Positions 10,285 to 22,639 of a stretch of DNA of 64,000 bases are shown one piece after another (the stretch's first letter is position 1; each line of letters begins with the position of its first letter). This stretch comes from Sphagnum magellanicum. Its lineage: Eukaryota > Streptophyta > Sphagnopsida > Sphagnales > Sphagnaceae. The position numbers were made by a program, and so were the translations under genes. Location of the stretch: assembly GCA_021904315.1 (NCBI GenBank), contig CM038919.1, positions 2,728,001 to 2,792,000 on the forward strand, read 5' to 3'. A model generated the notes under the pieces. It was not told the DNA's origin. It was given only the letters and a program-made list of their open reading frames with translations, and did no database searches.

Positions 10285-13200
10285 ATGGGATCTTTGCCAA
10301 AGCACATTGAAGTGAATGGACTCACATATCCTGGAGATGCTGGATTGCTGCCACCACACATTGAAGTGAATGGAGGACTCCTCAAATATCCAGATGCACG
10401 GCGGGATGAATCAGTGAGAGAAGTTTACCACAAAACTGAAATTGCCGATCCTTACCGTTGGTACGTTCTGATGTTTTTCTTTGAGCCTGGACACAGCCTG
10501 ATTGATGCTTACATGGGTAGTAGGTGCTGATTGACAAAGAGACTCTAAACCTGTAGTAGTTACTGGTAGGATGTCTTTCTTCTTCCTATCAGTAAATGCT
10601 AAACCCACCAGCTTAGGGTTCTCAGAGCTTCTTCTTCTTCCTTAAAGGCTTTGGAATGATTCTATAGTTTTACAGTAAAACATTTGGAGGGATGGATTTC
10701 CACCACAGGCTGGAGGATCCAGAGTCACCCGAAGTCAAAGAGTTTGTGGAACAGCAAGTGCAGCTCTGCAACTCTGTGTTGAAGGATTGTGAGACACGTG
10801 AGACTTTGAAGGCGAAAGTGACTGTTCTCTATGACTACCCCCGATATGGATGCCCGCACAAAGCTGGCAACCACTTCTTCTATTCACACAATTCTGGACT
10901 GCAAGCCCAGAGTGTACTTTACATGCAGGTATTGTCAAATTCATGGGTACCCAAAGGGCCATGGTGGTGCTGGGTTGTTATGTTGATGGTGTTGATGGTG
11001 CAGTGCTATGCAAGATTTCCAAAACTTATACTCGGGACAACAGTGACTGCAAAAGATTTTGCTGAATGTGCATCAAGGGTAGATGTTGGTTTTGTTTGCT
11101 TTGACATGTGTTTGCCATTCTACAACTCTCTTTGTGCATGGTTTGTTGCAGGAAACTGTGGACGGAGTTGCAGAGGTACTGCTTGACCCCAACACATTGA
11201 GTGAGGATGGTACTGTTGCCCTTTCCACCAAGAAGTTCAGTGAGGATGGAAAGTACATGGCCTATGGGCTGAGTTTGCGTGGAAGTGACTGGATCACAAT
11301 CAAAGTGATGCAGGTTTTGGACAGAGTTGTGCAACCAGATACCCTCTCATGGGTGAGGTACTACATAGCCTTTTTGCTACTTAAAATTTCTCTTTCCTGA
11401 AACCCTGCTGCAATGGGGGAAGAAGTTGTCCAAATTGCACAAGTTGTCAGTAACAGTGTTGGCACCAAGTGATGGGCAAAGAACGCTCTTCTGATAAAAA
11501 AAATTCATATCTGCAAGCAGCTGTAAGTATTAAGGAAAACATGTTTTTCCTTTTTTTGTTATGTTGACTGGCAACCCTATTCCCTAGACCCTGATCTTTA
11601 TTCATGGGTTTTGCATTCTGTCAATGGCAATGTGCAGGTCAAATTTACATCTATAGCATGGACACATGACAATCAAGGCTTTTTCTACAACCGCTATCCA
11701 GAACCCATGTATGTTGTCTCTTCTGCTCTGTACACCAGTTGCTTAGAGTGTTGAATCTGTCAAACCAGACAGAACTCTAAACCCAAATCTAGAAATATAT
11801 ATTGCAGGATAGCAGCAGTTGCAGCATCTTCTTTGTCCCAAAAGTGTTGGTACTTGTCACTTGCCTCAACCAAATCTCCTGATTGTAGTGTTCAGTAGTG
11901 GCATATGAATGGTGGAGTAGGCAATTTGGTTGTTTGGGTTCTTGTAGTGTTTCTTCCATCCACAACATAGAAGACCTTGGTTGGGATCAGGTCGTGATTG
12001 CCACAAAATAGAATGGGGAGAAGAGAGTGGTCTTTGTTCACTCTCTGTTTGGGGTTTTCCTTCTTGACATTGTCATGTATGCCAGGAAAGTAGAGAGAGC
12101 GGATGCTGGAACTGAAACAAATATCAATCTCTACCATGAGCTCTACTACCATCATCTGGGCACTAACCAATCAGAAGATATACTCTGTTGGAAGGATTTG
12201 GAGCACCCAGAATGGTTGTCCTCTGCAAAAATTACTGATGATGGCCAGGTTGCTCTTTGTTTCTCTCTTGCCACTAGGCTGCTACTTGTTCGTACTCCTT
12301 TCAAAGCAATTGAACAAGCTCTTTGAATGTTTTCCAGTGTGTTTGAGCAGATTCTCCTTGCCTCTTTTGATATGTGCTGCATGGGGCAATGGGTTTAGGA
12401 TCTCCATCTTGTCACTCCACTGTCTTAGTGTGGATGGGTTTGTTGTATGGTTGGCAGTATCTGGTTTTGTCAATTGGAGTTGGGTGTGACCCCGTCAACA
12501 AACTCTACTATTGTGATCTCACAGCAGCACTTCCAGAAGGTCTTCGAGGATACAACAAGGGAAGTATGGAATTACTTCCCTTTCAGAAACTAGTGGACAA
12601 TTTCGAAGCCCAGTATCAGCTGGTAGCAAATGATGGACCCATCTTCACCTTTCTCACCAACAAGGATGCACCTAGATATAAACTTACTCGAGTTGATTTG
12701 AATGCTCCAGGCAACTGGATAGATGTGATACCCGAGTCGAAGACTGATGTGCTATCAACAGTCCATTGCATAAATGGACAACAGCTGCTGCTGTGCTACA
12801 TTAGTGATGTCAAGCATCTGCTTCAGATACATGATCTGGAGACTGGCATTTTGCAGCACCAGATCCCCTTGGAGATTGGTACAGTGATCGACATATCGGC
12901 AAAACGAAAGGAATCAGAGTTTTTTTTCAACTTCACTAGCTTCTTGACTCCTGGAACTGTGTATCACTGTGATCTGAGGGTTGCCAAGGAAGAACCAAAG
13001 GTCAGGGTCTTAAGGGAAGTTGGTGGAGACATTTTTGACCGTACTGCATTTGAAACCCAGCAGGTGTTTGTGACCAGTAATGATGGCACCAAGATCCCAA
13101 TGTTCATAGTGACACAGAGAGGTCTTGTTCTGGATGGAAACCACCCAGCACTGCTTTACGGCTATGGGGGATTTAACATCAGCCTTACTCCCAGCTTCAG

Positions 13201-14993
13201 TGTGTCCCGCTTGGTTCTCGCTCGGCATTATGGGGCAGTTGTGGCAATAGCAAACATCAGAGGTGGGGGAGAATATGGAGAAGAGTGGCACAAATCTGGC
13301 TCTCTTTCAAAGAAGCAGAATTGCTTTGATGACTTTGTGTCATGCGCAGAGTACTTGATAAAGGAGGGCTACACACAGTCCAACAGACTCTGCATTGAAG
13401 GCGGCAGTAATGGAGGTTTACTTGTAGCTGCCTGCATAAACCAGGTGCTTTTTGTATTTCTGATCTGTCTAGTCCTTTCTACTTCACATATTCTCATACT
13501 AAACAGTGCAGTAAGATTTGTGCCTTCCTGTCTTCAATGAACTTACTTGGAGTGAGTCATTTATTGTGCAGAGACCAGAACTTTTCGGTTGTGCTTTGGC
13601 CCATGTAGGTGTGATGGACATGCTGCGATTCCACAAATTCACAATTGGTAAGCCAGCAGCCAGCATTTTCCTCATGATTTTCTCACACCCACTGCAATAA
13701 ACACAGAGAGGTGGATTTAGGGTTTAAGGATTTAGGGTATTTGGGTTTGGGAAAAGCAATCATCACTTGAGACAGTTTTCACTGTTTTGGCTAATTTTGA
13801 GATCTAAACATCTCATTAATACTCACTCCCCACAGTTGACCTCTTGGGTTGTGCTACTCTTCTCCCAGATGGAATGCTAATCCTGCAATTATGAAGCATG
13901 GCACTTGATGATGGGGACATGGGGAATCATGCCTGCAGGGCATGCATGGACTACAGATTATGGCTGTTCTGATAAAGAGGAAGAATTTGAATGGCTCATC
14001 AAGTGAGTGCTTGTGCCCTCTTAATCTTTTTTTCTGATCATGTACAACAAGACTAGCTCAACATACAGATCTTATGGAAATCTGGGTGGTCACTCAAAAC
14101 CATGTGGGTATACTTGGGGTTCAGACCTTGGTGAAGGTGTTTGGTAGCTGCATTGTTGCCGTTATGGCAGTAGGAAAGTGACCACCACCTGTCTGGAAGT
14201 ATGGCAGCTCTACTAGGGGAGTCACGACCGAAACATGTGCTTTTAGTTGGCAAACTAAGAATCTCTTCCCGGTTTTTGTTATTGCAGGTACTCACCACTA
14301 CACAATGTGAGGAGGCCATGGGACAGAATGAATGGTGTGCAGTACCCACCCATAATGCTCTTGACAGCTGACCATGATGACCGTGTCGTCCCTCTACACT
14401 CTTTGAAACTTCTTGCGGTATGCAACAATTAATGTCCAGTAGCCAAAAGAGGCAACAAAATTTCTCTCAGGGTGCTCATGAGACTAAAATTCTTATCCAA
14501 CAGTTCAAAAACAACACCATGTTAATTAGGGTTTAGGGTTTAGTCTGTCTTTGTTTTTGTTAGTCAAATGATGTTTTTAGATAAAAATGCACACTGAACT
14601 TTTCAGTGTAACTGACAAAATCCATTTGCTGGTTGGTGGTTGAATGAATGTGAGCAGACACTGCAGTATGAACTCTGCACGAGTGTGAGAAACAGTCCAC
14701 AGACAAATCCCATCATTGGTCGAATAGACACCAAGGCTGGCCATGGAGCAGGCCGTCCAACCCAAAAAATGGTAATTGCTTAACCTAAACCCTAAAACCT
14801 GGAACTCCTAGTTAGACATCATCATCCATCCTTCTGCATGAGTGTATCTCATGTTTGGCTTCATTAGGTACCCCAAACCTGTCAAAAACTATCAGAAACT
14901 AAAGGAAATTGGAGATGGGTTGTGCAGATCAATGAAGTCAGTGATGCGTACTCTTTCATGGCCAAGATGACAAAGGCTACTTGGGTGGATTGA
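10285..14993 (+). CDS. prolyl oligopeptidase (family S9A), 11 exons
   Basis: The product is a cytosolic serine peptidase that cleaves after proline in short peptides. Coding exons, all with GT-AG junctions that keep frame, are 10285-10460, 10709-10928, 11152-11352, 11638-11708, 12086-12248, 12458-13444, 13572-13647, 13939-14002, 14288-14417, 14658-14771 and 14928-14993 (TGA). They give 755 residues, close to the usual plant length of about 730. The N-terminal part has the S9A start ([11 protein letters not shown] ... [13 protein letters not shown]). The middle is the beta-propeller. The catalytic domain shows GGSNGG with Ser594, ADHDDRVVP with Asp683 and AGHGAG with His725, spaced as in known enzymes. 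The start is the first ATG after an in-frame stop at 10264. There is no signal peptide. Oddity: residues 7-24 are duplicated in tandem (HIEVNG occurs twice). The introns are 127-377 bases long. Confidence 0.93.
10303..10410 (+). repeat. in-frame 54-bp duplication in POP exon 1
   Basis: CACATTGAAGTGAATGGA occurs at 10303-10320 and again at 10357-10374. The following bases are also similar (TATCC ... GATGC in both), so a unit of 54 bases, 18 codons, is present twice. It extends the N-terminus ahead of the conserved DARRDESV segment. The frame is kept, so the duplication need not harm the enzyme. Confidence 0.75.
13714..14799. repeat. telo-box motifs in POP introns
   Basis: Telomere-like units occur in three successive stretches of intron: GATTTAGGGTTTAAGG near 13714-13738 (intron 7), AGGGTTTAGGGTTTAG at 14527-14543 (intron 9) and CCTAAACCCTAAAACC at 14784-14799 (intron 10). 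AAACCCTAA is a known plant regulatory word (telo box), but its presence inside introns proves nothing on its own. Confidence 0.55.
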
Positions 14994-15639
14994 TGCTGAA
15001 GTGGTAAATGGGTATTGTCAGTTTCACCTCCGAATGTCTTTCCATGGGACAGACAACAATTGGATTTCAGGCACCAGTAGGTTTGTAGTTTAAAGCTTGC
15101 AAGCAAAACTATGGTCACTTATGATACAGTAGATAGTTGCAATTTTGAGTGTAAACGGCTCTAACTCAGAACAATATTACATCCCATTTTGAATTAGTTC
15201 CTCTTCCAGTGTTGATGAAACCAGACAAGTCAAATTCACCATTATGAATGCAACTACTTTCTCTTTAACTTTGAAGTATTATTCTCGTGTTGGAAATTTC
15301 TGAGAGGACAGAATTTTCTATTATATAAGCTGGTCCTAAGAGTTAAATCTTTTGAAATTTATGGTAATTCGGTGCCTACATAGTTCTAGATCAGTTTCAC
15401 AACTAGATTGTCTACTTTCTCAACTACATCCCAAAAGGAAAATTTTATGGGTTTACTACAAGCAACTTCTTGTCATTTTGAGTGAAATTTTAAAAATTAA
15501 GTAAATCAAATCAATACACATACATTTTTCTAGATTGATTTGAAGCTTGAAATTAAAGCATGCAATTTAGACAATAATAAATTATGATTTTAAAAAATCC
15601 TACCCAAACCTGTAATACCTAACGAGTGTGCATAACTAG
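14994..15639. other. POP 3' flank
   Basis: The stretch is AT-rich and non-coding after the POP stop, and presumably contains the 3' untranslated region and the polyadenylation site. No single signal is convincing; AATAAA-like words occur near 15570. Confidence 0.4.
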
Positions 15640-15802
15640 TTTCTCCTTCCAACATCAGGACTTTTGGACAAAATAATTGGGAGTTATGTGTACCATGTAC
15701 AGTCCCCACACAAGAATGGCATTTCTCCTTCCACATCAGAACTTTTGGACCAAATAATTGTGAATCATGTGCACCATGTACAATCCCCACACAAGAATGG
15801 CA
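15640..15802. repeat. two-copy tandem repeat, about 82 bp
   Basis: The unit beginning TTTCTCCTTCCA at 15640 and ending CACAAGAATGGCA at 15721 is followed at once by a second copy, 15722-15802. The copies share TTTTGGAC, AAATAATTG and ACCATGTACA words. Frames that read through the repeat on both strands reflect the duplication and not a protein. Confidence 0.75.
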
Positions 15803-16363
15803 TCATGACGAAATCAACAAATGGAAAATGGAAATATTTTTATGATCAACCAAAAGTTAAGGTTCAATATTAAAAAATATAAATTGTCATCTATGTGACA
15901 TAATGACAAAGATTGGATATAATCATTCTTATGGTTTCTCAAAGAGTGCCACAAAAGGAGCAAATGAAATAGGGTTTTGAAAGTAGATCAATGTAATAAT
16001 TCTATGTATAAACAGAATTTTGTAAAGTAATGAAAGATAGAAAAATAGACGAAAAATCCAATTATCACTCGTCCATGTGGTTGCAACAAATATTGGCCTT
16101 GCTTCGTTTGCATTTATTGTGTTACATCCTTGGTATTATCTAGCAAATGCAAATTGTCACTTTTAGGAAGGTTTTTTCTTTATCAATTGCTCTAACAATT
16201 TACTTTGACAAATGGAAACAAAATAATATAAATCAAACTTATTCGTGCCACTAATAGAAGGGTTTTGAAATAACCTAGAAAACACTTTTTTCGATCACCC
16301 TTTAATCATTCAACATCACATTCTAAACTTTTGCTTTGAAAATGATGCACATTTTCAAGATAG
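15803..16363. other. AT-rich spacer before the retrotransposon
   Basis: No gene, RNA or repeat is recognised. The homology with the 3' LTR begins at about 16364. Confidence 0.5.
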
Positions 16364-17437
16364 TGTAACCTAAAAATAGTGGCAAATGTTTTTTGTGGAT
16401 GAAGACTACAAACCCTAATTCAACTTGGTGGTTGAACTACTGGCGACGCGGTGATTCAATGGTGCCGAAAAATTTGTTTCTGATGTGTTTTTGTATTTGG
16501 TGTGTTTTGTTGTTTTGCAAGATATGATGAAGGGAGCTTGGTGAGATAGTTTCTATGATGGAGCGTAATCCCAACTACTCAATGAAAACTCTTTGTGAAC
16601 TTTGTGAATCACGGTTCTACAAGGAAATTGGTAGGAAGATTTGTGGGGAGCGAAGGGATGAGGTTATGAAGAGTATATTTGATGCAGGTTGAGGAAGTGA
16701 CAGCAAGCTTTTTGGTGATGAAGAAAAGCTAATTGGTTAGACTTTCTAAACACTAAAAGTGTGCGTAGGATTTGGATTTTGGGAGTGGTAATTAGTTAAG
16801 AATAAAACTTTATTAGGATTACTAGATTGGAAGAACCCTGACGATTGAATTTCCGTCGCGCCAAGAGTTAGGAAAAGGTTTAGAGGTTTGGTATGTTTTT
16901 TTTCTATAGGGACCAACACAAGGGAGATGATGAGTGTGTCAAGGATTTCTAGAATGGTTGTGTGGCAACTCATGTGTGATAACTTTGGGGATTTTGAAAT
17001 GATGGGTGTGCAACATGTTCGATCCTAAAGAGAGAGTACATGCTGCATTTGTGGTAGCTCTGGGATTTTTGGGAAGGGGATACTAGAAAATAGAATATAT
17101 TACCTTGACTAATCCTGCCCAAAATCTCTATCCAGTCTCTAAGAGGAATCATGTGAAGTTGTTGAGTTGGTTTTTGTGGGGTTTTTGTTGTTGGGTATGA
17201 GTTGTCATTCTTATGAAACAACATGTTAACTCCTAGAGAGGAAATCAAAAGTGAAACTGATCCTTTGTGGTCCATAGAAATAAAACGATAGAATGTAGAT
17301 GTTTGCAAGGGTTTTGATGAAGAAGTAATACTTGAAGCAAATTTGTTCATCTCTATAAAACCTCAGCAATACGCACAAATCTTTATATGTTTAGTAGTTG
17401 GGATTTATAAAATGGAGAAAGTATTTCCCCTTTCTTT
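16364..17437 (+). repeat. 5' LTR
   Basis: The left LTR aligns with 23825-24893 along its length, sharing for example CTACAAACCCTAATTCA near the start and TATTTCCCCTTTCTTT at the end. It is followed directly by the primer-binding site at 17438. The first seven bases of the 3' LTR (TGACACT) have no clear match here, so this end may be slightly truncated or mutated. Confidence 0.85.
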
Positions 17438-17448
17438 TGGTATCAGAG
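17438..17448 (+). other. primer-binding site, initiator tRNA-Met
   Basis: TGGTATCAGAG directly after the 5' LTR is complementary to the 3' end of plant initiator methionine tRNA, the usual primer of many plant LTR retrotransposons. Confidence 0.85.
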
Positions 17449-17529
17449 TAGGTTGATCTTAGAAGGCTGGTACATATGAAATTATTGGAATATTTGGAAG
17501 ATGAAATGTTTCGAAACATAAAATGTTTA

Positions 17530-18200
17530 ATACCAATGACGAGCAATTTGTTGCAGAGAGTCAAGAAATTCAGGAGGAACAAATTATTGTTAAGTTTGAT
17601 TTTCCCAGAACTCAAGTAGCACCACGAATAAGAGCATTGATTTTGCGTTAATTGGAATTTGGTGTTATTGCCATTATAGGAGTGAGTCTTGATGAAGCAT
17701 AAGCTGGAGACATTATTGTTGAGTTAATGCACCACGGATTCTATACGAGGGCACAAGTTTGGGTTAAAATGTAAAATGGAGCAGGAGGATGGGTTTCAAG
17801 TGCAAGATTCCAAAGACAATTTCATTTTACCTACTACCTTGCGTAGGGTATCAACACACCATTCAGAAAGGTAGAGACAAGTGCCACAATTAGGTGATGT
17901 TTGGATTCCTTTCTCTCCTATTTCACCAAATCATTTCGTTAGATTTTTCATTCATGGAGTGGAAGATTTATTTATGGCTAGAGACTGGCTACTGAGGGTG
18001 GAGAACTCAGGAATGAAGTCCCGGTTGATAAGTTGGAAAGCATTTGATGATGAGAATTTCAGGATATGATGGCATGCAAATGGAGTTTGCCAATGAACAA
18101 ATTTTCACTCTTTTACCCTCTGATGTTGTGATTTTAGACCCAGTAGTAGAAGGAAGACAATTTAGTTTTCTTTCATGATGAAGATACAATCTTGAAGAAC
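17530..18200 (+). pseudogene. coding-like region upstream of gag
   Basis: Between the primer-binding site and gag there is about 650 bases that read like protein once stop codons and a frame change are passed over. Examples are an acidic and glutamine-rich start near 17540 (EQFVAESQEIQEEQI), a segment at 17881-18069 containing LGDVWIPFSPISPNHFVRFF, and FANEQIFTLLPSDVVILDP near 18085-18141. I do not recognise a domain. It may be an extended gag N-terminus or an additional ORF before gag, as reported for some large plant gypsy elements. Confidence 0.45.
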
Positions 18201-18599
18201 CATACCAATTTGATGAACGGTAACACAAAACCCTGATCTATGTTATGAGCCACAAAGTATAGTTGGGCATTATTACATTGAGGAGTTAGAATTATATAGA
18301 GAACAAGTTGGTTTTCCCATTTTAAGATTCCACTAGTTTGGCTGCCATAAGGGTCTTTGATTTTGATCATGACTGGATGAGGTTCGAAACATAGGCATTA
18401 GCATCAATGTTCTGCACTCATGCATCAATTTGGACAAGACCTAATTAACAGGAGTAGAGCCTCATCTAAATCAGTGAGGTAGGAAGTAGTGCAGGTCATA
18501 ACAATAAAGCTAAAAATAATTTAAGAGAAGGATGGATGTAGAACAGTGCCTGTAAAAAATTATTGACAATAGGTAAATCAAAAGTCAGGAAGGGTCAAA

Positions 18600-19661
18600 A
18601 TGACTAGTCCTCAAGGCATGGATGAGTTGTTTTGGGGACGAGATCATGAGGACATAAATGATTGGGCTGAAAGAATGACAATGGCGGCAAAAGTTTGGGA
18701 TTCGAATGCTAATAAATTATTTAAAATTGCCAAATTGAACCTAAGAGGGAGGGCCAAAGAATGGATTAGGAAGCTAAATCGTGCACCTATTGACTAGACA
18801 AAACTACGTACCTGGATCGTGCAGAAGTATGGCAATGTTGATGCTGATGACATTCGAATCAAATTGGATGCCATCAAGCAAAAGCCAAAGGAGAGGGTTC
18901 AAAAGTATTGTGAAAGGATGGATAAACTTTTTCAACGGGGTCAAATATAAGATGTAGAATAGCGTCATAGATTTTTGGGAAAACTAAGCCCAAAAATAAG
19001 AAAACTTTGTGTTGTCAAGACCTACACTGACATTGAGGAAGTGGTTGTAGCTGCTGTTGAAATTAAACGTGTGTTGGGAGAACTAGCAGAGGCCCCATAT
19101 GAACCCATGAAGGAAGAACAAGATGAAACCATGTCTAGAGAATCTACCACAGATCGTCAACTTCATGTTTTGAATAAAACTTTCATTAATTTCTTTGGGA
19201 AAGGGACAATTGGCAAAGTTGGACCCAGTATAGGTTTTTCTTTTAACACTCACAACCGCTGCCAATTATGCCACTCAAAAAAACACACAGCCTCAACATG
19301 CCTTAAACTTACAAACACAATGCCAAAATGTGCCAAGTGTGGAAGTGGGCATAAGACTGACAATTGTGGTTTGAAATGTTCTTTATGTTTTGGGTTAGGG
19401 CATACGGAGGAAAGGTGTTGGAAGAAACCTGCAAAAGGTTTGCTTGCCACTATAAACTTCTTGGAAGTTTTGGTTGATGATGAAAAAGCCATTTTGGTAA
19501 AATTGAGCCATGTTTGTGGAGAGGACCAACATATATTCTTTGGGGTGAGAATCCCAAAAAAGAGATTGCCCATTATTGCCAATCCAACAGAAGAACAAGC
19601 TGAGGAGCGATTGCAGAAGATGAACAGAGAGGAGCAAACATGGGATCTGAAACAGCTATGA
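18600..19661 (+). pseudogene. gag (capsid and nucleocapsid)
   Basis: The frame starts at an ATG at 18600 with a capsid-like segment (ELFWGRDHEDINDWAERM). It is interrupted by stops at 18795 (TAG), 18948 (TAA) and 18960 (TAG), then runs open from 18975 to 19661. The C-terminal part holds three zinc knuckles between 19260 and 19418: CX2CX4HX4C, CX2CX3HX4C and CX2CX4HX4C. Gag packages the element RNA. The frame ends at 19661, overlapping the protease frame, which lies one base back (open from 19604). Confidence 0.85.
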
Positions 19662-20308
19662 AGTCTAAGATTCTTTCTCATTTCATCAAAGGAAAGATTA
19701 CTTTAACTCCCATGGAAAACATTCTCATAATTCCAAGAAAACTAGAATATTTGGAAGGATCGGTTAAGCTAGCTAGAAGGAGAAAAGATGTAGAAGGCCA
19801 AAGGAATCAGGTAGTTGTAATTCATTCAACCCCTGCAATTAGGAGGGTTAATGTCAACAAAACACATCGCAGCAAAACATTACATCTGGCTATAGAAATC
19901 AATCAAGCAATGATTGAAAGCTTGGTGGATACTGGGGCATCTATGTCAGTAATGGCAATTAGTGTTGTTAAGGAACTTGGCATAATGCACCTAGTGGCTA
20001 GCCATGAAACTTATAAGACAGCCTCTGGTATAATGATGCAGGCATTAGGAAGGATTATTGAACGTCCAGTGAAAGTGGGCGGGATCATGTGTCAAATGAT
20101 CTTCCTTGTGGTGGACATAAACAACTATGATTTGCTACTTGGACTGGATTTCCTCATCAAAATAAGAGCAGTTGTTGATGTGGAGAAGGGCATCATACAA
20201 GTTCATAATGGACCAGGAATGGAAGTGGAAATACTTCCACTGAATGTAGTAAACATGTTGCAAGTGCTTGAAGGATCTGAAGAGGAGAAATGCAATGTGC
20301 AAGAATAA
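19604..20308 (+). pseudogene. retropepsin-like protease part of pol
   Basis: This frame contains DTGAS at about 19928-19942, the catalytic motif of aspartic proteases. The downstream flap and the LLLGLDFL segment are typical of gypsy retropepsins. It overlaps the gag end by 58 bases in the -1 frame, which would suit programmed frameshifting in the ancestor. The same frame continues past stop codons at 20306, 20423 and others toward the reverse transcriptase. Confidence 0.8.
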
Positions 20309-22200
20309 CTATTCAACAGAAAGATGGGATAGTTATAGATTAAAGATTGGGCTAATCTGTTGGGTGCATTAGACTTTGAGGATTTCAATGATGAGTTTTC
20401 TTCTGAGGAGGAGATGATAGAATAAGAAGGACAAAGTACAAAGGATGATCCACAAGAGACCATTTTGAAGCTGGAGAATGAAATTGAAGAACTGGAGGAC
20501 TATGGGTTGGATCTGATCATTGAAGAGGAAACACCTATGCAGATTTTGAATTTGACACTATAAGAGCAACATAAAGAAATTCTAAAGGGATTGTTTCCTG
20601 AGGATGATGATTATGCTAATTAGATAAAGTGTGCAACTGCAAAAGAGGATGCTCATATGCAGCAAAAACTTGGAAAAAACATTAAACCCAATGCACATTT
20701 GTATCCAATTCAAATATCTGATGATTTGATTGAGGAGGGCAGTAGGTGGACCCAGATCAAAAGTAGGGTAAGACTGGATGAATCTTTGAATGAAAAATAG
20801 CAGAAGAAGCTATGGGATCTTCTAGAGGAATTTCAAGAGGTATTAGCATGGCACAAAGGGGAATTGGGGCAATGTTCTAGGGGAACATTCTATTGATATT
20901 CGAAGGTTGCCTCCATGTCATATGACTCCTAGACGGTTGTTCTATTGGGAAGAAACTGAAGTCAATCGGCAAATACAAACATTGGTAGATTTGGGAAAGA
21001 TGCGCAAAAGTGCATCGAAGTACATTTGCAGAGTAAGGCCAATGAAAAAAGATGGAAGCCAAAGATTTTGTGGGGACTACCACCCACTGAATCATTAAAC
21101 AAGGTTGGACTCTTTTCCCATGCCCCTGATTGAAAATGTTTTGAATTAATTAGGGCATTCCCAATGGTTTTTAACACTTGATTTGCAATCTGGGTTTTGG
21201 CATATCCCTATGGCTCCTAAGGATGTTAAGAAAACAACAGTGATCACCAAATCAGGTTTCTATGAGTGGAATGTTATGCCATTCAAACTGAAAAACACCA
21301 CTAGCACATTCTCATGAACCATGGCTGACATATTCAAGGAATGGACAAACCAATTTGTGAAAGTGTTTGTTGATGATGTAAACATACATAGTGGAACCTG
21401 GAATGAACACTGATATCACATCCGACTAGTTCTGCAAAAATTAAAAGGGGTTAATCTCAAATTGAATCCTAACAAATGTTGTTTTAGATCTAAAAGCATT
21501 ACGTTTTTGGGACATATTGTGGACAATGTTGGATCTCAACCTGATCCTAGGAAGATAGCAACAATCTAACATTTTCCCACACCCAAGACAACCGCGAATG
21601 TTAGGGCATTTCTAAGATTGACAGGGTACTACATGAGATTCATTGCTAGGTATGCGAAGATTGCAGAACCACTGTTTGCATTGACAAAGAAAGATTGTAA
21701 GTTTTTTTGGATGCCCATATGCCACACAACTTTTATTACATTGAAAAGAAGACTTGTGGAAGCACTTATTTTGGTCAGACAAGATTTCAACAAACCGTTC
21801 ATCTTGGATGTTGACTAGTCTATAAGGGGTGTTGGAGCTATTTTGTCACAAAAATCTGGGAGGCAAGAGCAAGTCATTGCTTATGCCAGCAAACGCTTGT
21901 CTCCAGTCCAGCATTGTTTTCATCCCATGGAGGGAAAGTGCTATGCTCTCATTTGGAGTATCATCTATTTTAGGTAATATCTTTACCAAACCCCATTTCT
22001 GTTATGCACATATCACAAACCTTTGGAGTGGTTGGCCATTGTTTCAAATGCTTATGGTAGGAGAGGCCGTTGGATAGTAATGTTGCAGGATTTTTAATTC
22101 AAAATTATATACTGAGCAAGAAGCAGACACTTGAATGTTGATGCTTTAAGTCAAAATCCTGTTGGTTTTCCGAAAGAGGATGAAGATTTTGGAAGTGATG
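20309..22200 (+). pseudogene. reverse transcriptase and RNase H part of pol
   Basis: After an acidic linker the frame shifts near 20875 and reads through the reverse transcriptase domain. Visible motifs are KKDGSQRFCGDYHPLN near 21048-21095, LTLDLQSGFWHIPM near 21173-21214, FVDD at 21366-21377 (active-site aspartates retained) and FLGHIVD near 21509. The RNase H begins near 21797 (PFILDVD). In-frame stops include 21096 (TAA) and 21816 (TAG). The enzyme would copy element RNA to DNA, but this copy is dead. Confidence 0.87.
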
Positions 22201-22639
22201 TGATGGAGTAGGAAGAGCAATTGGGAATCGCACCAACACCTGCAAGGGGTAATGCTACCAATAAGGTTAGCATCAATTTGTTTATTTTGCAACACATTGG
22301 ACAATTAGTAGATGATGCTGGAGAACATCACACTATTGATGAGTGTGATGGACAAAATACAGATTCACCTTTAGAGGAAGGACTACCTCAAATGGATCAG
22401 ATGGAGTATAGAAGAATGGTGGTTGAGGCTCAAATCGTGGTGGATGCAGCCAAAGACATATAAAAGGGCAAGAGTGTGGACACAAAAGGTTAAAGTGAAG
22501 ATGACCAATCAAGGCAAATGGATATATGGGAGGACAATATGTCAATTGCATTACTCACTGGTGGACATCTGGAAGTCGAGTTTGATAACACTACCAACAT
22601 AGAAAGGGTTAAAAAACAAATGATGAGGTATCATTGGTC

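Noticed and set aside
15640-15802. repeat pair considered as a CRISPR-like or small-RNA array
   Set aside because: There are only two adjacent copies with no spacers, and the context is a plant genome. It is a simple tandem duplication.
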